From contig CAYMAT010000005.1 in NCBI GenBank assembly GCA_964388495.1, positions 1 to 38,470 of the forward strand: DNA of 38,470 nucleotides, given 5' to 3'. The DNA comes from CAYMAT01 sp964388495. GTDB taxonomy: Bacteria; Patescibacteriota; Gracilibacteria; Peribacterales; Peribacteraceae. The notes under the pieces are model-generated. The model saw nothing but the letters and a program-made list of their open reading frames with translations. It had not been told where the DNA came from and searched no databases. The translations under genes and the position numbers were made by a program. Position 1 is the stretch's first letter. Every line of letters starts with the position of its first letter. Positions 33,278 through 37,658 of the stretch are shown piece after piece.

Positions 33278-33853
33278 CTTCCTTGTATCCAAGAATAATT
33301 TAAGAGCTTTAAAGTCATCATACAGCGATTGCCTCAGCCCCCCGTTATGCAGTGCCGCAGCGGGGTGGTAGATGGGGAACACCGTAAGGGAAGGAATGTC
33401 CCCCTGAGCTTGTCGAAGGGTCTGTGCTTTGCCATGGGCCTCCGTGATGCTCAGCTTGCTGTAAAAGTGCCCCAGTGCGTGGCGGCCCAGCGGCACGATC
33501 ACCTTGGGTTTGATCAACGCCATCTCCAGCATCAGCCACGGCATGCACTGTTCCTTTTCCTCCGGCGTGGGGTCGCGGTTGCCGGGCGGGCGGTATTTCA
33601 CCACGTTGCTGATGTACACGTCCGCGCGCACCAGTCCGATCGATTGCAATAACTCATCCAAGAACTGTCCGGCGGCTCCCACAAAAGGCCTGCCCTGCTC
33701 GTCCTCCTTCTGCCCCGGCGCCTCGCCAATGAACATGATGTCGGCATCCGGATTGCCCTCGCCCAGCACCGCCTGCGTGGCGGTCTTCTTCAATTCGCAG
33801 CCTTCCCACTCACGGAGCTTGGTGCGGACATCCTCAAGGGTCAACGGAGTCAT
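33275..33853 (-). CDS. Family 4-like uracil-DNA glycosylase (left copy)
   Basis: A 192-residue protein of the UDGa (family 4) type, which removes uracil from DNA. It has the active-site motif GEAPGQKED (43-51), GRPFVGAAG, NVVKYRPPGNRDPTPEE, LGRHALGHF and YHPAAAL. Canonical members bind a 4Fe-4S cluster through four cysteines. Here only C19 and C103 remain; the others are K22 and Y87, so the cluster is probably absent or altered. A 19-nt palindromic repeat (33402-33420) is inserted in frame, encoding TLRQAQG, absent from the copy at 36675-37244. The start at 33853 lies 7 nt after a TATGAT hexamer and aligns with the other copy; an ATG 12 nt further upstream (33865) overlaps the -10. Confidence 0.88.
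   Translation of the reverse strand: MTPLTLEDVRTKLREWEGCELKKTATQAVLGEGNPDADIMFIGEAPGQKEDEQGRPFVGAAGQFLDELLQSIGLVRADVYISNVVKYRPPGNRDPTPEEKEQCMPWLMLEMALIKPKVIVPLGRHALGHFYSKLSITEAHGKAQTLRQAQGDIPSLTVFPIYHPAAALHNGGLRQSLYDDFKALKLFLDTRK
33402..33420. repeat. In-frame REP-like palindrome
   Basis: The plus strand reads ccctgagcttgtcgaaggg. From memory, this short repeat is widespread in diverse bacterial genomes. Read on the minus strand it encodes LRQAQG inside the glycosylase. Confidence 0.75.
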
Positions 33854-33860
33854 GGGGGTG

Positions 33861-33866
33861 ATCATA
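33861..33866 (-). promoter_or_regulatory. -10 element (TATGAT) of the left glycosylase
   Basis: TATGAT, 7 nt, ATG on the minus strand. It decides the start codon, since the longer start would lie inside this element. Confidence 0.6.
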
Positions 33867-33944
33867 CCACTAGGAATTGTTTTTTCCTTATAATGATAAT
33901 TTGGCTTATTTATAACATAAACAATGAATATATTTTTTATTCAC

Positions 33945-33972
33945 TAGACATTCGCTCTACTATCTCCACAAT
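33945..33972 (+). promoter_or_regulatory. Promoter A (TAGACA-16-CACAAT)
   Basis: A -35-like TAGACA and CACAAT are 16 nt apart, preceded by an A/T-rich block (about 33915-33940). The same block, hexamers and spacing recur at 34531-34558 in front of the paralogous gene, which is the main support. Confidence 0.6.
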
Positions 33973-34127
33973 GGGCCCTCGTTCCTTCACAAATCGTATC
34001 CATCCACAGACATCTCTCCTTATAGTTTAAGGGGGGAGTTGGGCCCGTTCGGGCCCATGTCGGTAACTATTTTTTGGTTCCGATGTCTCTCTTTTTTTTC
34101 GGAGAGATGTCGTGGAAGGAGTTTCGC
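33973..34127 (+). promoter_or_regulatory. Structured 5' leader A, candidate RNA switch
   Basis: About 155 nt between promoter and ATG, with three stems. H1: tctctcctt (34013-34021) with aagggggga (34029-34037). H2: gggcccgttcgggccc (34041-34056). H3: cgatgtctctc (34081-34091) with gagagatgtcg (34102-34112). H3 ends 3 nt before the Shine-Dalgarno AAGGAG (34116-34121). The H1 5' arm gacatctctcc (34009-34019) is also perfectly complementary over 11 bp to the H3 3' arm ggagagatgtc (34101-34111), so two exclusive folds are possible. All of this recurs in leader B. Confidence 0.7.
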
Positions 34128-34391
34128 ATGAAGACCGCAGCAGCCCCCGTCACCCAGGCACTTCGTTTCCTGAATGGCATCTTGTGCTATCTCAGGAATA
34201 ATGTCTGCATTTATGCAGTCACGGAGGAGGAAACATTCCGAGATGTCACTCTTGATCCCCAGGAATGGGAGCTTCTCAATGACCCCCGGGCCACCCTGAG
34301 CACTCAGGTGTACTCCAGAGTTATGATTCGCCACGCCGACAATACGGTGTACGCGATCATCAACGGACAACGCTGGAAGCGCCGTCGCTAA
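34128..34391 (+). CDS. Small leader-controlled protein A (87 aa), unknown family
   Basis: An 87-residue soluble protein of no known family. The N-terminal third is helical (TQALRFLNGILCYLRNN). The rest appears beta-rich and shares a pattern with the protein at 34716-34991: VT....F..V.L.P..W, then, about 20 residues on, SR..I...D...Y/F....G..W. The end is basic (NGQRWKRRR). AAGGAG 6 nt before the ATG sets the start; longer in-frame starts lie inside the conserved RNA leader. It is monocistronic, with its own promoter, leader and strong terminator. It is divergent from the glycosylase. The C-terminal basic patch could bind nucleic acid, but that is speculation. Confidence 0.75.
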   Translation: MKTAAAPVTQALRFLNGILCYLRNNVCIYAVTEEETFRDVTLDPQEWELLNDPRATLSTQVYSRVMIRHADNTVYAIINGQRWKRRR

Positions 34392-34408
34392 GCGATTCCT
34401 TCCACATG

Positions 34409-34443
34409 TCACGCTCGCCGCCTGCCGGCGAGCGTGATTTTGT
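34409..34443 (+). terminator. Intrinsic terminator of gene A
   Basis: A perfect 12-bp stem (tcacgctcgccg / cggcgagcgtga), 5-nt loop, then ttttgtt. The 34444-34530 interval that follows is AT-rich and leads into promoter B. Confidence 0.85.
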
Positions 34444-34530
34444 TATATGGTGCCTAAGAATTTATTCTTAATAAGAATACAAAATTTCGTTTAATTCATG
34501 CCATAAACAATGAACATAATTTTTATTCAC

Positions 34531-34558
34531 TAGACATTTAAATACGAATATACACAAT
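34531..34558 (+). promoter_or_regulatory. Promoter B (TAGACA-16-CACAAT)
   Basis: The same hexamers and 16-nt spacing as promoter A, with the upstream cataaacaatgaa and tttttattcac blocks conserved as well. The 16-nt spacer itself is diverged, so the hexamers stand out as constrained. Confidence 0.65.
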
Positions 34559-34715
34559 GGGCCGTCGCTCCTTCACATCTCTTTTCCGTCTACGCACATC
34601 TCTCCTTGTGTAAGGAGTGAGTTGGGCCTTTCCGGGTCCATGTTGTTTTCACATTTTTTGGTTACGACATCTCCTCTTTATTTCATATCGGAGGGATGTC
34701 GTGGAGGGATTTGTT
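34559..34715 (+). promoter_or_regulatory. Structured 5' leader B, candidate RNA switch
   Basis: It aligns with leader A over its whole length. H1: ctctcctt (34600-34607) with aaggagtg (34612-34619), loop gtgt. H2: gggcc with ggtcc (34624-34628, 34635-34639), keeping pairing with one G-U where leader A has G-C. H3: cgacatc (34665-34671) with gatgtcg (34695-34701). Two wobble pairs in H3 of leader A become C-G and A-U here. The alternative pairing is kept: acatctctcc (34596-34605) with ggagggatgt (34690-34699), 10 bp with one G-U. The Shine-Dalgarno GGAGGG (34703-34708) follows directly. Confidence 0.7.
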
Positions 34716-34991
34716 ATGGTCGATACAGAGACGCAGCTTTCGTCAACTCTTCTTCTGGACGTCAATGATGACGGCCAGGTCGAGTTGAAAGAAACAGTCA
34801 CCGGTACGGTCGAGCCGGTCACAAGGAACAGGGAAATGTTCAATGTGATGCTCAAGCCGCGCCAGTGGCGCGCGTGTAGTACAAATCTTCGAAAGATCCT
34901 GGAAGAACATCAGTCCCGATTGTTCATCCAGTTCCGTGACAAAGACATTTTCTTCACGGATCAAAACGGGGATGTCTGGTTCAAGTCATAG
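34716..34991 (+). CDS. Small leader-controlled protein B (91 aa), paralogue of A
   Basis: A 91-residue acidic-to-neutral protein of no known family. It shares with the protein at 34128-34391 the pattern VT...E.F.V.L.P..W in mid-protein and SR..I...D..F.....G..W at the C-terminus (HQSRLFIQFRDKDIFF, GDVWFKS). The first 30 residues (TLLLDVNDDGQVELKETVTG) are unrelated in sequence. GGAGGG 7 nt upstream sets the ATG. The protein has diverged more from its paralogue than the leader RNA has, so the leader seems to be under stronger constraint. It ends in its own terminator, facing the purE-linked gene. Confidence 0.75.
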   Translation: MVDTETQLSSTLLLDVNDDGQVELKETVTGTVEPVTRNREMFNVMLKPRQWRACSTNLRKILEEHQSRLFIQFRDKDIFFTDQNGDVWFKS

Positions 34992-35006
34992 CATTTCTTC
35001 CACACC

Positions 35007-35048
35007 ATCGGATCCTTCGACGCTTCGGCGTCGTCGGGTCCGATTTTT
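35007..35048 (+). terminator. Intrinsic terminator of gene B
   Basis: A long stem starts atcgga / tccgat with an inner cgacgc-ttcg-gcgtcg hairpin, followed by five Ts on the plus strand. The opposite strand lacks a T run, so it mainly serves gene B. Confidence 0.8.
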
Positions 35049-35367
35049 ATTCCTGAGTATCGTTTTCCAGAAGCACGCCGTAGGATTCCAGCTCCACATG
35101 CAGCTGGTGCAGCGCTTCATCCGGCGGAATGACAGTAGCCCAGGTGGGGAACTGCGTGCGGAACTCTGAGAGTATGGCAATGACGGGCGCTGCATCCTTC
35201 TGTATCTGTCCGTTCGGGTGGTTGTTCATGGCGAGCAACCGGCCGAAAGCCTCCTTGAAGTGCTGGAACCAACCATAGCGGACATCCCAGCTGTTATGGG
35301 AATCCATTCCCGGAAGCGCGTCGTTTATCGCGTGCGCGGCACAGTGGACAAGCTTCGTTTCAGCCAT
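35047..35367 (-). CDS. Hypothetical protein next to purE (106 aa)
   Basis: A 106-residue soluble protein, mostly helical, with Trp/Phe-rich centre (DVRYGWFQHFKEAFGRLL) and an acidic end. No family is recognised. It starts 11 nt after the purE stop on the same strand, so it is probably co-transcribed. Its stop codon lies within the tail of the terminator of gene B on the other strand. No link to purine synthesis can be shown beyond position. Confidence 0.7.
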   Translation of the reverse strand: MAETKLVHCAAHAINDALPGMDSHNSWDVRYGWFQHFKEAFGRLLAMNNHPNGQIQKDAAPVIAILSEFRTQFPTWATVIPPDEALHQLHVELESYGVLLENDTQE

Positions 35368-35378
35368 TTTCTTTCAAC

Positions 35379-35828
35379 TCAGTACTCCGCCTTGATCTTC
35401 TCAATGCGCTTGAGGAGTTTTTCCTTCAAAGCGGCATCGCTCTCGCCAAGGATGCGCAGGGCGCACAAAGCGGCGTTCTTGTAGTTCAAAACGGTCATGA
35501 CGGGAACGTCGCTGGGCATGCGGAGGTTGCTGTGGATATCCACCAGATATTCCGTCAGATCCTTGTACGGAGGGCAATTGATGACGGGGTGCACGCAGCT
35601 GCCGGCAGTCACGCCGCCCAGGCCGTTGCTCATGCCTACCACCGTGATCACCACCGTGGGGTCCTTGCGCGCGTTGAGGCGGTCGATCTCCTTGATCACT
35701 TTCTCCGGCACCTTGTGCGCGGAAGCCACGACGATTTCCGTATCCACACCGTACTCCTTGATGATGTCGGCGATCTTCTGCGCAAATTCTGTGTCGGCCT
35801 TGGAGCCGAGGAGGAAGGAAGCGAGCAT
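35379..35828 (-). CDS. purE: AIR carboxylase, class II-like PurE
   Basis: A 149-residue PurE. The N-terminus has LLGSKAD and VASAHKVP (usual GSxSD, SAHRTP), so the CO2-handling active site is present. The second half (GMSNGLGGVTAG, HPVINCPPY, SNLRMPSDVPVMTVLN) resembles class II PurE, the CO2-dependent AIR carboxylase found in animals (in PAICS), archaea and some bacteria. It differs from class I mutases, which read GMSAALPG and PVIGVP and need PurK. TACTAT lies 6 nt before the ATG, giving a leaderless mRNA. It works one step after PurM, whose gene lies at 9374-10423. Confidence 0.9.
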   Translation of the reverse strand: MLASFLLGSKADTEFAQKIADIIKEYGVDTEIVVASAHKVPEKVIKEIDRLNARKDPTVVITVVGMSNGLGGVTAGSCVHPVINCPPYKDLTEYLVDIHSNLRMPSDVPVMTVLNYKNAALCALRILGESDAALKEKLLKRIEKIKAEY

Positions 35829-35834
35829 GGCGAA

Positions 35835-35840
35835 ATAGTA
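35835..35840 (-). promoter_or_regulatory. -10 element (TACTAT) of purE, leaderless start
   Basis: TACTAT, 6 nt (ttcgcc), ATG on the minus strand. Confidence 0.6.
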
Positions 35841-35864
35841 GCGGGTTCTTTTGTAAATTTCTAT

Positions 35865-35999
35865 TGGTGGAGATGAGGGGACTTTCCGCCTACGCCTTCG
35901 GGCTACGGCGGACAGGGAACCCCTGACCTTTGCATGGCTATCGCAGCAGACGCGCTTTTCTATTCGCTGCTAAAGCAGCGGCCAGCTGAGCTACCGTTC
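35865..35999 (-). pseudogene. tRNA-Ala-like remnant with two insertions
   Basis: The 3' end reads like tRNA-Ala: GGTCAGGGGTT...AGTCCCCTCATCTCCACCA with encoded CCA. The T loop is split by a palindromic insert (about 35884-35917, tccgcc...ggcgga). At the 5' side GGTAGCTCAGCTGG is a D-arm start, but the anticodon arm is replaced by a 40-nt unit with imperfect inverted ends (GCTTTAGCAGC / GCTGCGATAGC, about 35936-35975). The 5' bases AGAACGG cannot pair with the 3' acceptor CATCTCC. It is unlikely to make a working tRNA. Confidence 0.6.
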
Positions 36000-36021
36000 T
36001 AAGAATGTTCGATTGTGATGT

Positions 36022-36122
36022 TGGTGGAGCTGAGGGGACTTGAACCCCTGACCTTCTGCATGCCATGCAGACGACTTCCAGATCCGCAATCTGGCGTTCT
36101 ATCCAGGCTGAACTACGGGCGC
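36022..36122 (-). tRNA. Composite tRNA-like locus: Arg(GCG) 5' half joined to Ala(GGC) 3' half
   Basis: 101 nt. The 5' half (GCGCCCGTAGTTCAGCC..., anticodon arm CCAGA-TTGCGGA-TCTGG) is a normal tRNA-Arg with anticodon GCG. The 3' half (TCTGC-ATGGCAT-GCAGA anticodon arm with GGC, then T arm AGGGG/CCCCT and AGCTCCACCA) is a normal tRNA-Ala with anticodon GGC. The acceptor 5' strand GCGCCCG does not pair with the 3' strand CAGCTCC. It is therefore not one tRNA but two joined halves: a deletion between adjacent tRNA genes, or an assembly join. Confidence 0.7.
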
Positions 36123-36266
36123 ACAAAAGGGCCCGCAAACGTTAGCATTTGCCTTGGGTAAGCACAATGCCGGGTGTAGGACCCGAGAAAGTTTGACGCA
36201 TTCGCTTTTGAGGATACCTTTGAAGGAACGTCTCTGTTTTTTCCCATAACCGTAAGGAGGGCAACC
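36123..36266 (+). promoter_or_regulatory. Long 5' leader of the small gene at 36267
   Basis: No gene lies here. CACAAT (36163-36168), the same hexamer as in promoters A and B, is followed by about 98 nt before the GTG. The leader has a GGGT-gtagg-ACCC hairpin (about 36173-36184) and a T-rich run (about 36235-36244) before the Shine-Dalgarno AAGGAGG. The layout resembles leaders A and B but the sequence does not align with them. Confidence 0.4.
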
Positions 36267-36605
36267 GTGAACACTGTTCCCCCGCTTCTCGTGTCGGTGG
36301 TCGCTAGGACCAAGAACAAAGAATGGTTCTTGATCCCCGACCAAGAACTCCGTGACGCCGTGAGGCTCGTCTTACAAGATGCAGGCCTCGACGCTTACAT
36401 GCGCAGCGTGTTTCCACTTCTGTCGGAAGCGAACGCGGTCCAGCCGATGTTCGAAAGCGAGTTCACTCGGCTCCTGTTCGCAGGAATCGAAAAGGCCGAT
36501 CGTAGGGATCTCCTGCGACTGCTCGCCTTCCCGGGCAGGTACAACGAGTACCGGGAACTCATGCTACGCACGTGGCCGAACGGCTCATGGCGTAAAGCTG
36601 CCTAG
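36267..36605 (+). CDS. Small hypothetical protein with Shine-Dalgarno site (112 aa)
   Basis: A 112-residue soluble, mostly helical protein, amphipathic (ELRDAVRLVLQDAGLDAYMR; EFTRLLFAGIEKADRRDLLRLLAF). No family is recognised. It starts with GTG, 7 nt after a strong GGAGG. It has a long leader and a clean terminator at 36627-36654, so it is probably monocistronic, like the small genes A and B on the other side of the tRNA-like loci, but I see no clear sequence relation to them. Confidence 0.7.
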   Translation: MNTVPPLLVSVVARTKNKEWFLIPDQELRDAVRLVLQDAGLDAYMRSVFPLLSEANAVQPMFESEFTRLLFAGIEKADRRDLLRLLAFPGRYNEYRELMLRTWPNGSWRKAA

Positions 36606-36626
36606 CACAGTATCAACACAGAGATG

Positions 36627-36654
36627 TGCCGCTCGTTCTCGAGCGGCATTTCTT
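36627..36654 (+). terminator. Intrinsic terminator
   Basis: A perfect 9-bp stem (tgccgctcg / cgagcggca), 4-nt loop, then tttctt. It separates the small gene from the glycosylase promoter. Confidence 0.8.
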
Positions 36655-36662
36655 GCAAATGC

Positions 36663-36668
36663 TACAAT
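36663..36668 (+). promoter_or_regulatory. -10 element (TGC-TACAAT), leaderless start
   Basis: TACAAT preceded by TGC (extended -10), then 6 nt (cgtcac), then ATG. It sets the start of the right glycosylase. Confidence 0.7.
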
Positions 36669-36674
36669 CGTCAC

Positions 36675-37244
36675 ATGCCCCCACTCACTCTCGATCTCCT
36701 CAAAGAAAAATTGCGTGATTGGAAAGGCTGCGAATTGCACAAGACAGCAACACAGGCCGTGCTTGGAGAAGGAAACCCCCATGCCGACATCATGTTCATT
36801 GGCGAAGCACCCGGACAAAAAGAAGATGAACTTGGTCGCCCCTTCGTGGGTGCCGCAGGAAAGTTCTTGGATGAACTCCTCTCGACCATCGGCCTCAAGC
36901 GTGAGGATGTGTACATCAGTAATGTGGTCAAATTTCGCCCACCAGAAAATCGCGACCCCACTCCAGAAGAAAAGGAACAATGCATGCCATGGCTCAAGCT
37001 CGAGATCTCTCTCATTAAGCCAAAGATCATTGTGCCGCTGGGACGTCATGCGCTTGGTCACTTCTTTGCGACACTGAGCATTACGAACGCACACGGTAAG
37101 CCACAGGTCGTTTCGGATGAACTCACCGTCTTCCCTATCTATCACCCGGCTGCAGCACTGCATAATGGTCACTTGCGACAGTCGCTGTACGACGACTTCA
37201 AAGCATTGGGGGAGTATCTGGCTGAGAGGAAGAAACATGCGTAA
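36675..37244 (+). CDS. Family 4-like uracil-DNA glycosylase (right copy)
   Basis: A 189-residue homologue of the protein at 33275-33853, roughly three quarters identical by eye. It has GEAPGQKED, GRPFVGAAG, NVVKFRPPENRDPTPEE, LGRHALGHF and YHPAAAL. As in the other copy, two of the four Fe-S cysteines of UDGa are replaced (CELHK and VKF), so the loss predates the split of the two copies. It lacks the in-frame palindrome present in the left copy (PQVVSDELTVF here). DNA composition is richer in GAA/AAA codons than the left copy. It heads the right cassette: glycosylase, membrane protein (12 nt later), pheS. Confidence 0.88.
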   Translation: MPPLTLDLLKEKLRDWKGCELHKTATQAVLGEGNPHADIMFIGEAPGQKEDELGRPFVGAAGKFLDELLSTIGLKREDVYISNVVKFRPPENRDPTPEEKEQCMPWLKLEISLIKPKIIVPLGRHALGHFFATLSITNAHGKPQVVSDELTVFPIYHPAAALHNGHLRQSLYDDFKALGEYLAERKKHA

Positions 37245-37256
37245 TCTGGAGCAGAG

Positions 37257-37619
37257 ATGACTTCCCTCCTCTTTGGTATTTGCTTGTCGGCGTTGCTCTC
37301 GGTCACGTCTCTCCTCGTGGTCGTCTTTCGCGTGAGTCCCCTGTCGTCCGCCGCGTACGCCATCCCGGCCTTTCTCATCAGCACTCTTCTCGCCGTCAGC
37401 TCACTTGGCGCGCTTGGGTTTTATGCACTCTGGAATGTGTGGCCGCTCCACACGTGGGACACGGGCAAACTGCTCTCGGTGGCGCTGCGTCAGGGCGTGT
37501 TCCTTGGCTGCGCCGTAACGATGATTCTGGGCGTCCTGATGCTGCAAATCCTCACATGGTGGATCGCATTGCTGATTCTGACAGTCTTTGTGCTCATTGA
37601 GGCTGCCCTTAACACCTAA
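37257..37619 (+). CDS. Small four-helix membrane protein (right copy)
   Basis: A 120-residue homologue of the protein at 32828-33190, the same length with the same four hydrophobic segments (about 2-24, 33-58, 74-93, 95-116) and shared stretches such as SPLSSAAYAIPAF (SPLTAPAYAIPAF in the left copy). Here a GGAG Shine-Dalgarno site lies 5 nt before the ATG and the gene follows the glycosylase by 12 nt, so it is clearly in an operon; the left copy has a GTG start and its own -10. Function is unknown. Confidence 0.8.
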   Translation: MTSLLFGICLSALLSVTSLLVVVFRVSPLSSAAYAIPAFLISTLLAVSSLGALGFYALWNVWPLHTWDTGKLLSVALRQGVFLGCAVTMILGVLMLQILTWWIALLILTVFVLIEAALNT

Positions 37620-37646
37620 CCTCTTCTTCTAGGGACTTCTTCACGC

Positions 37647-37652
37647 TATTCT
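37647..37652 (+). promoter_or_regulatory. -10 element (TATTCT) of right pheS, leaderless start
   Basis: TATTCT, 6 nt (ttcgcc), ATG. Same spacing as the left pheS. Confidence 0.55.
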
Positions 37653-37658
37653 TTCGCC

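Noticed and set aside
34660..34715. Reading the H3 hairpins of the two leaders as intrinsic terminators (attenuators)
   Set aside because: Leader A has its T run in the loop, not after the stem, and the stems are followed directly by the Shine-Dalgarno site, so control of translation fits better.
36022..36122. A normal tRNA-Arg with a long variable arm
   Set aside because: The extra arm contains a full anticodon loop (GGC) typical of tRNA-Ala, and the acceptor strands do not pair.
35938..36138. Minus-strand ORF of 66 codons
   Set aside because: It is the conceptual translation of tRNA sequence (SSAWIERQIADLEV and GVQVPSAPP are typical of translated tRNA genes), not a protein.
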